Counted from the first letter of the stretch, positions 1-7,557 are shown. The stretch is DNA of 8,325 bases from an uncultured Bacteroidales bacterium (GCA_937901025.1 CALCGR010000154.1:1-8325); one strand, 5' to 3'. The notes: generated by a model not told the origin, from the sequence alone. Translations and numbers: made by a program.

Positions 1-1
1 A

Positions 2-397
2 GTGTTGGTTGATGTAGGGGCCGTTTCCGCCGCTGACATGGTTGTTGACATTTTGGGCAAAGGTGACGCCGTGGTGGATAACTTGGTCGATGGGTGGAAT
101 GGGAAGTTGGGCGGGGTCGCCCTTGTATGTATTGACGCTGCTAGGGTAGTAGAGGTTGACCAGCACGGGCTGGGAGGCAACAATGTAGCAGTCAGTGCTG
201 GGACTTGCAAGGGTGTATTCGTAGGTCTGGTATGCGCTGAGGGTGGTGGCTAGCGTATTGTTGATATAGATTTGGGCACCATTGCTGTCGGCGGTGATGC
301 GCACTCGGTCGGGATAGGCTTGGTGGTTCGATGCCGGTACCACGAACTCGGTGCCCCACTGGTTGGTGGGCGGCACTTGGCTGAACATCATGTCGGA
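2..397 (-). other. IgGFc-binding-like extracellular domain sequence inside the secA frame (partial)
   Basis: Residues from about 327 to the window edge resemble the IgGFc-binding N-terminal domain family found in Bacteroidota surface or gliding-type proteins. The recognised pattern is [22 protein letters not shown], then DRVRITA, an [10 protein letters not shown] strand pair, [13 protein letters not shown] and finally [14 protein letters not shown], a Pro-rich block typical of these proteins. Such domains belong to secreted proteins with a signal peptide, whereas here the sequence follows a cytoplasmic ATPase fragment with no signal peptide. It therefore probably belongs to a different gene whose start is missing. 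The family assignment is from memory of its motifs and has not been searched. Confidence 0.5.
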
Positions 398-1375
398 ACT
401 GCCGGCGGAGTTGGGCACGCCGTTGTAGCGGTTGGGGCGCCCCTGGTAGTCGGAGAGCGGAAGGTTGCCGCGCTGCAGCAGGGCGCGCGCCACCAGCACG
501 CCGAAGGCCACGATGTCGGACAGAGAGTCGATCTGGATGCCGAATTTCTTCTCCTGCTCGGTGCGGTTTGCCTTCGTGCGGGCGACCTTGCCCTTGTCGT
601 CCGCCGTGAGCGCCTCGTCGAACGCCAGCGCCGCGTCGCTGTTCCCGTTCTGGCCGAGGAAGCGGTGCACCTTGCCCATCCACTCGCTGTCGCGCTTGGC
701 CAGATAGTCGTTGACGGTGACGATGTGCACACCGCGTCCAGCGAGAGCGCGGAGGAATACGGGGCACGTAGCGACGAGCGTCTTACCTTCACCGGTAGCC
801 ATCTCGGCAATCTTTCCTTCGTGTAACACCACGCCGCCAATCAACTGCACGTCGTAATGCACCATATCCCAGGTGATCTCATTGCCTCCCGCCGTCCAGT
901 GGTTACGGTAGATTGCCTTGTCTCCCGCTATCTCTACGAAGTCGAACCGACTGTCCGCAGCCAGGTCCCTATCCATCTCCGTCGCGGTGACCTCTATCGT
1001 CTCGTTCTCGGCAAAACGCCTGGCCGTCGACTTAACGATAGCAAACGCTTGGGGCAGGACCTCTAAAAGGGTCTGCTTATAGAGCTCCTTGATCTCCTTC
1101 TCCAGCTTGTCTATCTCACTATACACTTTTTCGCGTTTGTCGATCTCCAGCTCCTCGATACCGGTCTTGAGTTCCTTAATCCGGTTCTTCTGACCCGACA
1201 CGCGCTCCTGAATAAGCGCCATCAGGTCCGCCGAACGCTTACGCAACTCGTCGTTACTGAGGTTGTCTATCTCGGCATACGCCGCTTTGATCTTGTCTAC
1301 ATACGGCTTCACCTCGCGCATATCGCGCTGGGACTTATTACCGAATAACTTACTGATTAATTCTATAAAACTCAT
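2..1375 (-). CDS. secA: SecA N-terminal part running in frame into non-SecA sequence (3' end outside window)
   Basis: The frame is open for 458 codons from ATG at 1375-1373 to the window edge. Residues 1-241 are a recognisable preprotein translocase ATPase SecA, the cytoplasmic motor that drives secretion through SecYEG. The start [18 protein letters not shown] resembles Bacteroidota SecA, the long charged helical insert (about 60-100) is also seen in that group, and Walker A is at 192-199 (MATGEGKT). The family motif [14 protein letters not shown] is at 221-234. SecA should continue into a segment ending in TYGTNNEFGFDYLRDNM and run to roughly 1,100 residues. Instead, from residue 242, the frame reads unrelated sequence (see 494-592 and 2-397). 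The start codon overlaps the stop of the upstream gene as ATGA, suggesting coupled translation. The SecA start is secure; the identity of the complete product is not. It could be an assembly chimera, a pseudogene or a true mosaic. Confidence 0.75.
   Translation of the reverse strand, partial: MSFIELISKLFGNKSQRDMREVKPYVDKIKAAYAEIDNLSNDELRKRSADLMALIQERVSGQKNRIKELKTGIEELEIDKREKVYSEIDKLEKEIKELYKQTLLEVLPQAFAIVKSTARRFAENETIEVTATEMDRDLAADSRFDFVEIAGDKAIYRNHWTAGGNEITWDMVHYDVQLIGGVVLHEGKIAEMATGEGKTLVATCPVFLRALAGRGVHIVTVNDYLAKRDSEWMGKVHRFLGQNGNSDAALAFDEALTADDKGKVARTKANRTEQEKKFGIQIDSLSDIVAFGVLVARALLQRGNLPLSDYQGRPNRYNGVPNSAGSSDMMFSQVPPTNQWGTEFVVPASNHQAYPDRVRITADSNGAQIYINNTLATTLSAYQTYEYTLASPSTDCYIVASQPVLVNLYYPSSVNTYKGDPAQLPIPPIDQVIHHGVTFAQNVNNHVSGGNGPYINQH
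494..592 (-). other. Phosphatidylserine-synthase-like fragment inside the secA frame
   Basis: Residues 262-294 of the open frame resemble the core of CDP-alcohol phosphatidyltransferases of the PssA type found in Firmicutes and Actinobacteria. [11 protein letters not shown] is followed by [17 protein letters not shown], which keeps the family spacing G-x3-D-x3-D. The first half of the catalytic motif (D-x2-D-G) is absent: the residues just before GKVAR are ADDK, so the two aspartates are not in register. The match also stops before the usual Pro-Ala. The piece is only about 33 residues long, has none of the family's transmembrane helices and cannot be a working enzyme. The flanking residues 242-261 and 295-311 are not recognised. 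Confidence 0.5.
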
Positions 1376-3210
1376 TTTTTCTTAACTTGTTTAGCAGGTT
1401 TAACGGGTTTAGTTGGAATAACGGCTTTCTCAACCCACGCGATGGGTTGACCCTTAGCAATCATCTTCCCTTGCTCAGCTTCGATACCCGCGATCTTACA
1501 ATCCATCGGAGCGTTCACGGCCTCAATGCCGTGGGTCGTCTGCAGGTAGGCCATCACGGCTCCTTCCTTAAATGTCGCACCTACGGCGGGAGCCTTACTG
1601 TCCTCGTTGAAGTCCAACTCCCAGAACACCCGACCGTTTTGCGGAGCTTCTACCGCCTCTGCATTCGGGTGCAGGATAGCGCGTTTGTCTGCCGCGGAGA
1701 TGAACGTCACTTGTTGTCCGCCCTTAGCGGCTTTCTCCATGCGCTCCAGCAGGTCCTTATTGAACTGCTCCTTCGCTTGACCCGACTTATACTCTCTATA
1801 TTGTTTCTCGTGCATCGCGAACTCGAACAACTCTTCGTCGTCCGGTCCAAAGTCCCAACCGAGTTCCGTCATCTCTTTCTTGAAGCGCGGCAACTCGTTC
1901 GGGTAGAGTTTCTGCGGATCGCCCTTGTAGAACTCCATGCCCTTCTCCTTCGCCAGCTCGATGATCTCCGGAGCTAACTTACCGGGTAACTTACCCGACT
2001 TACCCAGGATCATGCCCCACATCGCCGGATCCATCCTGCTGAACGGCTTCTCGTCCATCGACTTCGAATATAGGTTCATCAGCGCCGCGTTCTTCACGTA
2101 CTGCGAGAACGGCGTCACCAGACACGGGGTACCCAACATCGGCCATATCCGCTGTACCTCATTGAAGAGTTCTACCAGCAACTCGTCCTCGCTCAACTCG
2201 TGCGCACCTTTCTTGCGCAGGTTGGCGTTGATAGCCGCGTGCATACCCTTCAAATCCGCCATCAGACTACCCATCATACCGCCCGGCAGGCCGCAGCCTA
2301 CCAGCAGCGAACTCATCAGACTGTTCTTCGGGTCAATCCAATACCCTAAGAAGTCATCCATAAACGACTGCGTCAGGGCGCGAGCCTCCATATAGGCGTT
2401 CATATTGATGTCCTTCACCAGGAACCCTGCATCCCGCAGCATCGCTTGTATCGTGATTACATCCGGGTGTACCTTACCCCAACTCAGCGGCTCCATGGCT
2501 ACGTCCAACACGTCGCCTCCGGCTTTCGCTACCTCGAGCATCGAGGCTACCGAGAAACCCGGACCCGTATGACCATGGTATTGGATGATGATCTCCGGGT
2601 GTTTCTCCTTCACCGCTTTCACGATCGTACCTAACATCTCCGGACGACCGATACCCGCCATATCCTTTAAGCATATCTCTTGTGCCCCACCGGCAATCAG
2701 TTGCTCCGCCAGGTCGATATAATACGCTGCCGTATGTACCGCCGAATAGGTGATACACATCGTGGCTTGCGCCGTCATACCCGCTTTCTTAGCCCACTTA
2801 ATCGAGGGGATGATGTTCCTCGGGTCATTCAGTCCGCAGAAGATACGGGTGATATCCGTTCCTTGCGCATGCTTCACCTTGTACATCAGCTCGCGCACAT
2901 CCGCCGGTACGGGGTTCATACGCAGCGCGTTCAAACCGCGGTCCAGCATGTGGGTCTTGATACCCGCCTCGTTGAAGGGCTTGGTAAACGTACGCACCGC
3001 CTGGTTCGGGTTCTCGCCGTACAGTAAGTTCACTTGCTCCATCGCACCGCCATTGGTCTCTACGCGGTCAAAACACCCCATATCGATAATCACGGGTGCA
3101 ATCTTTGCTAACTGGTCCTTACGCGGGACATACTTACCGCTGGATTGCCACATGTCGCGGTAAACCAACGAGAATTGAACTTCTTTCTTTGTTTTAATTG
3201 TTTTTGCCAT
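1372..3210 (-). CDS. oadA: Biotin-dependent carboxyltransferase, oxaloacetate decarboxylase alpha / pyruvate carboxylase B type
   Basis: This 612-residue protein transfers a carboxyl group between an oxo-acid (pyruvate/oxaloacetate) and carboxybiotin, in the cytoplasm. The HMGL-like TIM-barrel domain spans about 11-265. It has the metal and catalytic residues of the family: Asp19 in YRDMWQS, Lys182 in LKDMAG, and His212 and His214 in YHGHTG. The conserved PYC/OADA domain follows (about 285-480), including [10 protein letters not shown] at 307-316. The C-terminus (about 540-595) has the fold pattern of a biotinyl domain, but where AMKM should be it reads TTHG (558-561), so there is no acceptor lysine. 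A separate biotin carrier protein is presumably needed. The protein ends in a Lys/Pro-rich tail. The gene starts 12 bases after the receptor stop, and its TGA overlaps the secA ATG. It could be the alpha subunit of a sodium-pumping decarboxylase or subunit B of a two-part pyruvate carboxylase; no beta/gamma pump subunits are in this window to decide. Confidence 0.85.
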   Translation of the reverse strand: MAKTIKTKKEVQFSLVYRDMWQSSGKYVPRKDQLAKIAPVIIDMGCFDRVETNGGAMEQVNLLYGENPNQAVRTFTKPFNEAGIKTHMLDRGLNALRMNPVPADVRELMYKVKHAQGTDITRIFCGLNDPRNIIPSIKWAKKAGMTAQATMCITYSAVHTAAYYIDLAEQLIAGGAQEICLKDMAGIGRPEMLGTIVKAVKEKHPEIIIQYHGHTGPGFSVASMLEVAKAGGDVLDVAMEPLSWGKVHPDVITIQAMLRDAGFLVKDINMNAYMEARALTQSFMDDFLGYWIDPKNSLMSSLLVGCGLPGGMMGSLMADLKGMHAAINANLRKKGAHELSEDELLVELFNEVQRIWPMLGTPCLVTPFSQYVKNAALMNLYSKSMDEKPFSRMDPAMWGMILGKSGKLPGKLAPEIIELAKEKGMEFYKGDPQKLYPNELPRFKKEMTELGWDFGPDDEELFEFAMHEKQYREYKSGQAKEQFNKDLLERMEKAAKGGQQVTFISAADKRAILHPNAEAVEAPQNGRVFWELDFNEDSKAPAVGATFKEGAVMAYLQTTHGIEAVNAPMDCKIAGIEAEQGKMIAKGQPIAWVEKAVIPTKPVKPAKQVKKK

Positions 3211-3222
3211 AATATTGTGTTT

Positions 3223-5286
3223 TTAAAATTTATACGCAAACCCGACAGCCACGCATTGCCGATGAGGATCGTATATGCGTTTGATCGTTTCTCCACCGCT
3301 CTTACTGTAATCGGCGGAAGTATAGTCAAATATATCATTTATCTCCGCATGGACGAGCCAATTACCCCAACTCTTTGCCAATCGTAGATTTGCCAACAGG
3401 CAGTCCCCTATAATCTCATTTTCCGTCCATTCCTCGGAGTTGTATATCAACTTAAAGGATAAAGCCCACCCCTTAGCGAAATTAAAGTTGTTCGCCATAG
3501 CGAGGTTGTAGTACAGACGCCCCTTAAGGTTCATCCCTTTTTGTTGCAGTTTATAAAACGTATTACCCGTAAACATAAGCGTATATACACCCACCTTATA
3601 GCAAAGCAGAAGGTTGAGGTTGAGGATATTAGCGGGTTCTCCTGAGGCGTTGATATAGGTATTGTATACCAAACCGCGTTTGCTATCCTCCCGCATCACT
3701 TGGTCAATGGGACTCTCCGTACGAATATAACTCAATCCCACATCCAGCAAGAGATTATGTTTCTCATTTTGGAAATCGAAACAATAATCCAAATCGGCAT
3801 TATAGAGCTGCATCGGTTGCAAGGCAGGATTACCTTGCATATAAATGTCTTGCCTCTGGTTGTAATGGAGGATAGGAGTCAGCTGCTCTACCGACGGGCG
3901 CACGAGGTTACGTCCGCCCAGCAGGCGCAGGTTATGGTGCGGTGCAACCGCCCAGTTGATATTCGCATTCGCTACCCAATCGTGAGAAACAAACGTATTA
4001 GCCGTTTCGCTACTCTCCGTTGCTCCAAGCCAACTGCTGTTGACGGACTGGTTTTGATATTGATAACGGGCACCTAACTTGAGGGTCAGTGTCCGATAGT
4101 TATAGGTAAACGTCAAGAAGGGAGACAGATAGTGTCCCATATACGAATAGTTCAGGTTTTCCGGTTCATAATCCTTCATTCCCTCTTTATTAAAGTCTTC
4201 CGTACTCTTCGTAGCCGAAGCATTTAACTGATAGTTAATACCGCCCTCTAACTCAAGGTTATGATTCTCGCCCCAGTTCCCGAGGGTATGTTTGGTCTTG
4301 ACCTCCGTATCCAACTGATGAGGTTGGCGATAGACGGAACTCAGATAACTACTCGGTGCGCCTCCTAGACTCTCACGCTGAAGGATATAGTATCGTGAAT
4401 CATAAAGAACATCATCCTTCCCTTTCGTCGGAGAGTAATCATAACGGGCAGATGTTTCAAATGTCCCGTCATTGCTAAAGGTATGCTTATATTCCACATT
4501 CGCCACTACGGATAAATCCCGTTGCCAAACGTTTAATGTATCTGTTCCCGTCACACGGCGGTAATAGTGTTTTCTGTCGGAATCGGGAGTTTCGTGACTC
4601 AAAGACTCTCTCGTTGTATGATCACCAAAAGCCAAACTCTCCCATACATAAATCTTCACTTCATTCGCCTTGGACTGATATTGAGCACTGAACTTAGCTG
4701 TTTCTTGACGATAACGTGTATGGGTGGTATCCCTCGACACGAGCAATGCCGTAGGCGATTGGCGCTCCAAATACGATTGCTTTTTCGAGTTATAATACTC
4801 CATCATCACGCTGCCCTTCAACGACCACTTGTCTTTTTTGTAGGATAGCAGCACCGAGGGCATCACGTCCCACGACGTGGCTCCATCTAACAGCACATCC
4901 CCGTGGAAACCTTCTTCGGGTGCTTTTGTTTTGATATTAATCACGCCTCCTTGACCATTCTTCTGCTCACTCACCGCAGGGGAAGTGGACACCTCGATGA
5001 CATCGACTTCGGCTAAGATGGTCTGCATCAGTACCACATCCGCACTGTTGCCCACATCTTTACCGTCCACTTGGAGGGAGAAGTTGTTTAGCACATCGTC
5101 CGTATTTCTATTCAGTAAGTCCGGCATGATGTCCAAAGCGTCACGCACATTAGAACTCGGGTTCAGACCCAATTGATCTACGTGCACTACCTTCTTATCG
5201 GGCTTCACCTCAACTATATTTTGCGCTTGCGCAGCAGGCGCGAGCGCGAGGGCTAAAATCCATAATATATAAGAAGATTTCTTCAT
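3223..5286 (-). CDS. TonB-dependent-receptor-like outer-membrane beta-barrel protein
   Basis: The protein has 687 residues from the chosen ATG at 5286. Residues 1-21 are a clear Sec signal peptide (MKKSSYILW, hydrophobic core, AQA before the cut). A plug domain follows at about 35-125: NVRDALDIMPDLLN, then VDVIEVSTSP and NGQGGVINIKTK (110-121), the standard TonB plug landmarks. The rest is a long Tyr/Asn/Ser-rich barrel of alternating strands, with NLVRPSVEQLTP late in the sequence, ending in VAVGFAYKF. The terminal Phe is the usual outer-membrane assembly signal. There is no N-terminal carboxypeptidase-like repeat domain and no clear TonB box can be assigned. It is closest to the Bacteroidota 'outer membrane beta-barrel protein' family rather than SusC, and no SusD partner is adjacent. 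The substrate is unknown. An in-frame ATG at 5307 exists, but it would start only a few bases after the predicted transcription start, so 5286 is preferred. It is likely the first gene of a transcript with oadA and secA. Confidence 0.88.
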   Translation of the reverse strand: MKKSSYILWILALALAPAAQAQNIVEVKPDKKVVHVDQLGLNPSSNVRDALDIMPDLLNRNTDDVLNNFSLQVDGKDVGNSADVVLMQTILAEVDVIEVSTSPAVSEQKNGQGGVINIKTKAPEEGFHGDVLLDGATSWDVMPSVLLSYKKDKWSLKGSVMMEYYNSKKQSYLERQSPTALLVSRDTTHTRYRQETAKFSAQYQSKANEVKIYVWESLAFGDHTTRESLSHETPDSDRKHYYRRVTGTDTLNVWQRDLSVVANVEYKHTFSNDGTFETSARYDYSPTKGKDDVLYDSRYYILQRESLGGAPSSYLSSVYRQPHQLDTEVKTKHTLGNWGENHNLELEGGINYQLNASATKSTEDFNKEGMKDYEPENLNYSYMGHYLSPFLTFTYNYRTLTLKLGARYQYQNQSVNSSWLGATESSETANTFVSHDWVANANINWAVAPHHNLRLLGGRNLVRPSVEQLTPILHYNQRQDIYMQGNPALQPMQLYNADLDYCFDFQNEKHNLLLDVGLSYIRTESPIDQVMREDSKRGLVYNTYINASGEPANILNLNLLLCYKVGVYTLMFTGNTFYKLQQKGMNLKGRLYYNLAMANNFNFAKGWALSFKLIYNSEEWTENEIIGDCLLANLRLAKSWGNWLVHAEINDIFDYTSADYSKSGGETIKRIYDPHRQCVAVGFAYKF

Positions 5287-5315
5287 TTTCCAATGACACT
5301 TTCTCAATTAGCGTG

Positions 5316-5347
5316 CAAATATACAACAAAAATTTGGAATGAGCAAA
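5316..5347 (-). promoter_or_regulatory. Bacteroidota-type promoter of the receptor-oadA-secA transcript
   Basis: On the minus strand the sequence is TTTG (5347-5344), a 20-base spacer, then TATATTTG (5323-5316). This is an exact match to the Bacteroidota -33/-7 consensus TTTG / TAnnTTTG. Transcription should start near 5310, giving a leader of roughly 25 bases before the ATG at 5286. The -33 box lies inside the left arm of the inverted repeat at 5339-5360. Confidence 0.75.
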
Positions 5348-5481
5348 TATTTTGGGCACAAAATTGATTTTTCAATCAATTAATAGTACTTTTGAGATAT
5401 ATTTTGGGAGCTCGCTCACGAAAATATAGAACAAAAGGAGTATTAGGAGGCGATAGCCGTTGTGCCCAAATACTTGCTCAT
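5339..5481. repeat. Inverted repeat pair flanking about 100 bases upstream of the receptor gene
   Basis: The left arm (5339-5360, beginning ATGAGCAAATATTTTGGG) matches the reverse complement of the right arm (5461-5481) with one substitution and one single-base gap. The 100 bases between them contain an 8-bp hairpin (5362-5369 with 5374-5381, loop TTTC) and a plus-strand TACTTTTG at 5387-5394. No reading frame in the segment looks real. The arms could be invertible-segment ends, the termini of a small mobile element, or simply an operator duplication. Confidence 0.5.
5387..5394 (+). promoter_or_regulatory. Promoter-like -7 motif pointing away from the receptor gene
   Basis: TACTTTTG fits TAnnTTTG, with ATTG (5363-5366, three of four matches to TTTG) exactly 20 bases upstream, the same spacing as the three good promoters in the window. 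It lies between the inverted-repeat arms and faces a stretch with no gene. Low-complexity A/T sequence could produce this by chance. Confidence 0.3.
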
Positions 5482-5570
5482 TTTAATAAATACGCGACCG
5501 TACATTCGGGGGAATGCCGCAAGCGGCAGGCGGCGTCCGAAGATAATAAAAATTTTCCATATATGCAAAT

Positions 5571-5603
5571 AAAAATGCGACTTTTTAACAAAATCGCATT
5601 TTT
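5571..5603 (-). terminator. Rho-independent terminator (bidirectional in form)
   Basis: A perfect 10-bp stem AAAAATGCGA / TCGCATTTTT (5571-5580 and 5594-5603) encloses a 13-base loop, and T-rich runs follow on both strands. On the minus strand it begins five bases after the stop codon of the outer-membrane protein remnant at 5609 and about 110 bases after the amidohydrolase stop. It probably ends the amidohydrolase transcript today and once ended the lost gene. Confidence 0.75.
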
Positions 5604-5608
5604 TTATA

Positions 5609-5668
5609 TTAGAACGGATAGCCGATACCGAAGCTGAAGCGGAGGCCGTCATAGACGGTGGGGAAATG
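5609..5668 (-). pseudogene. C-terminal remnant of an outer-membrane beta-barrel protein gene
   Basis: In the frame ending at TAA (5611-5609) the last 19 residues read HFPTVYDGLRFSFGIGYPF. This is a typical final strand of a Bacteroidota outer-membrane protein: alternating hydrophobic and aromatic residues and a terminal Phe. A strong terminator follows directly. Upstream of these codons the sequence becomes the 39-base promoter/leader repeat, so the body and start of the gene are missing. The short length makes the family unassignable. A chance resemblance is possible but the terminator placement argues for a true gene end. Confidence 0.5.
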
Positions 5669-5669
5669 G

Positions 5670-5708
5670 TGATTAATGCTTATTCGTTTGGGGATGCAAA
5701 GGTACAAC
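5670..5708 (-). repeat. 39-base direct repeat, downstream copy, carrying a -7-like box
   Basis: This copy matches 7519-7557 at 37 of 39 positions in the same orientation. On the minus strand it contains TACCTTTG (5704-5697). It lacks a TTTG at the right upstream distance (TGTA is found instead), because the amidohydrolase 3' end lies there. It begins six bases after the amidohydrolase stop codon and runs straight into the outer-membrane protein remnant. Confidence 0.85.
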
Positions 5709-5714
5709 CGGCCC

Positions 5715-7508
5715 TTACAGAGGATACACCTGTTTCCCCTCAAACCACGTGTTAGAAACATGCGTATTGAAGATTGCTTTCTTATCCGTCTTCTCTAATG
5801 TCAATATATCCTGATCCAGTACGACAAAATCGGCATACTTGCCCACTTTGATAGAACCTCGTTCGCTTTCCAAACCCAGCGAAGCAGCACCATTGATGGT
5901 CAAGCATTGCAGTGCTTCGCTTACCGTCAGTAAGTCGTTGGGACCCAATGGCTTAGCGTCTAAGCAATCGGGAGCGAGTCCTGTTACCGTAACGCCAATG
6001 ATATTAGGAACTGTACCTAAAATCGACTCTCCACACGGAGCATCGGTGGAAGACGAAACCATAATTCCGGCATTCAGTAATTTCTTCATCGGATAACCTT
6101 CTTCGTAAACCTTGACGGGCATAATCGAATAGAGGTATTCACGGGCATAATCGGGGTCGCCGGCATGCCATATAAGGTTGGAAGCAATACCGATATTGTT
6201 TTGACCACAACGAGTAATGTCTGCATCGGATATATTACGAACGTGAGCCAACGAGTTACGAATCTTGAGTGAGGATGCCGAAGGCGAAGCACAGAAAGCG
6301 TTGATAATCTGGTTGCAAGCCAAATCACCGAACGTGTGTACATGCACCGGCATACCTTTGGCATTAGCTTGAGCAACAATAGCGTTGACTTCCGATTGCT
6401 CCCAAATGATGTTGCCGTGTTTCTTATCTTCGGGCAATCCGGGTTTTGTATATTCCTCGCTGATCCAACCGGTATAGGTCTCTACAACACCATCGGCAAA
6501 CAACTTAACACCATTGGCTTGGAGATGCCCCTTCGTATATTGATTCGATAACTCTTGAACACGTGCCAGTTTATCTATTACGCGCTGTGGCATAGTTCCG
6601 CCCTTAGGCAAGCCCCAATCATAACTACGGATGGTATAGTACCCCATTACATTAGCGGTGAGTGTACCGGTTTTATCCATTTGGGCGAGGTATTGGTACG
6701 TGAGAGCGTCGTCAAAAGCATTGATGTATGCGTCCATATAAGATGTAAAACCTCGTTTGTTGAGTTCCTTGACTGCGTATTGGCATGCCTGAAGGTATCC
6801 GGCGTTGTCTAATGGAGCACCAAAGCTTTGCTCAAGAACGTACATCACCGCTTCATCAGTGAGAAATCCACTGGCGATATTGTCCGAGCCTTGTATGGTG
6901 ATAACCTCTCCTCCGCGAACATCTTTGATTTTGTGTCCGTCCTCATCAATCAGTCCGGCGTTCTTGAGTGCCGTCCTATTGCACACAGCACTGTGTCCGC
7001 CGCTATCCATCATTATCGCAGGATGGCCATTCGACACGTTCTCTATCTCGGTGGCATAGTCATTTGTACCAATCTTCTCAACATCCGGAGTGTTCCAACC
7101 AAAAGAAATGAAGGGACCCGGGTTATCCTTCATCTTTTGTGGGATAACAGAACTAATGAGATTCTTGTAGGGTTCTCTAAAACCGGGTAACATACGAGCT
7201 ATGGCATCAATCCCGACGAAGTGCCCGTGACCTTCGGTGCAGCCGGGAATAACAAGCCCTTTGTCAGAATAGTCAACTATAGTGAATCCGCGTTTTTCAT
7301 ACTTCTTTGCTCCGGCAATATCTCCCACGTACACAAACTTACCGTTCTCCACTGCAAAGGCGTCAACGATAGCATTGTTCTCTGCCGTAAAGATTTTACC
7401 ATAAACGACTAAGTTCCTACCCTTCAATTGAGGTTCGCACTTGTCTTTACAACCTACCAACGTGACGGCTGCAATAGCCAACAATGATAAAAATAGAATT
7501 TTTCTCAT
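5715..7508 (-). CDS. Lipoprotein metal-dependent amidohydrolase, YtcJ-like (amidohydrolase family 3)
   Basis: The 597-residue product starts with [20 protein letters not shown], a lipoprotein signal with lipobox LVGC and lipidated Cys20, so it should be anchored in the envelope. The rest follows the YtcJ/amidohydrolase 3 pattern of metal-dependent C-N bond hydrolases: an N-terminal strand domain, [10 protein letters not shown] with metal-binding His94 and His96, GGHSAV (His172), VKLFADG with Lys335, HVHTFGD (about 389-394), SLAHV (His422), STDAP (Asp489), then [15 protein letters not shown] closing the composite domain (551-565). The substrate cannot be read from sequence; relatives include hydrolases of amides, carbamates and N-acyl compounds. 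An upstream in-frame ATG at 7568 is rejected because the promoter lies between it and 7508. The gene is alone in its transcript, divergent from gltX, and bracketed by 39-base direct repeats. Confidence 0.85.
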   Translation of the reverse strand: MRKILFLSLLAIAAVTLVGCKDKCEPQLKGRNLVVYGKIFTAENNAIVDAFAVENGKFVYVGDIAGAKKYEKRGFTIVDYSDKGLVIPGCTEGHGHFVGIDAIARMLPGFREPYKNLISSVIPQKMKDNPGPFISFGWNTPDVEKIGTNDYATEIENVSNGHPAIMMDSGGHSAVCNRTALKNAGLIDEDGHKIKDVRGGEVITIQGSDNIASGFLTDEAVMYVLEQSFGAPLDNAGYLQACQYAVKELNKRGFTSYMDAYINAFDDALTYQYLAQMDKTGTLTANVMGYYTIRSYDWGLPKGGTMPQRVIDKLARVQELSNQYTKGHLQANGVKLFADGVVETYTGWISEEYTKPGLPEDKKHGNIIWEQSEVNAIVAQANAKGMPVHVHTFGDLACNQIINAFCASPSASSLKIRNSLAHVRNISDADITRCGQNNIGIASNLIWHAGDPDYAREYLYSIMPVKVYEEGYPMKKLLNAGIMVSSSTDAPCGESILGTVPNIIGVTVTGLAPDCLDAKPLGPNDLLTVSEALQCLTINGAASLGLESERGSIKVGKYADFVVLDQDILTLEKTDKKAIFNTHVSNTWFEGKQVYPL

Positions 7509-7518
7509 AATGATGAAT

Positions 7519-7557
7519 TGATTAATGCTTATTCGTTTGAGGATACAAAGGTACAAC
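7519..7557 (-). repeat. 39-base direct repeat, promoter-proximal copy
   Basis: This copy forms the -7 box and leader of the amidohydrolase gene. It is 37 of 39 identical to 5670-5708; the two differences are G/A changes. Identity stops abruptly on both sides, at 7518 and 7558. The two copies are about 1.85 kb apart and enclose exactly the amidohydrolase coding sequence. Confidence 0.85.

Larger units (their letters stand above)
5287..5714. other. Structured non-coding region between receptor and amidohydrolase
   Basis: No convincing gene is present in these 428 bases apart from the 19-codon remnant at 5609-5668. The region holds the receptor promoter, the inverted-repeat pair, the terminator and one copy of the direct repeat. 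A further compact hairpin, TGCCGC-AA-GCGGCA, lies at 5515-5528. The stretch 5482-5570 shows nothing else that I can assign. Confidence 0.7.

Noticed and set aside
192..767. Minus-strand frame of 191 codons overlapping secA
   Set aside because: It is Arg/Pro/Ala-rich with no recognisable motif and overlaps the motif-bearing frame, so it is a compositional artefact.
272..826. Open plus-strand frame of 184 codons opposite the secA frame
   Set aside because: It lies exactly antisense to the minus frame in codon register, has no family motifs and exists because G+C-rich sequence has few stop codons. The minus-strand frame has recognisable SecA, PssA-like and IgGFc-like motifs.
3211..3222. Separate promoter for oadA in the gap after the receptor gene
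   Set aside because: The gap is only 12 bases and no TTTG / TAnnTTTG pair was seen at the right distance, so I could not support one.
5287..5307. Seven-codon longer start for the receptor gene (ATG at 5307)
   Set aside because: The predicted transcription start is near 5310, and the signal peptide begins naturally at the ATG at 5286.
5362..5381. 8-bp hairpin with loop TTTC as a terminator
   Set aside because: It has no G+C-rich stem or following T-run, and no transcript clearly ends there. It is kept only as structure inside the inverted-repeat segment.
5392..5652. Two small opposing frames (5392-5637 plus; 5443-5652 minus)
   Set aside because: Neither has a family motif or a good promoter in place. 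Both run through the terminator hairpin, and the minus one overlaps the outer-membrane protein tail in a different frame.
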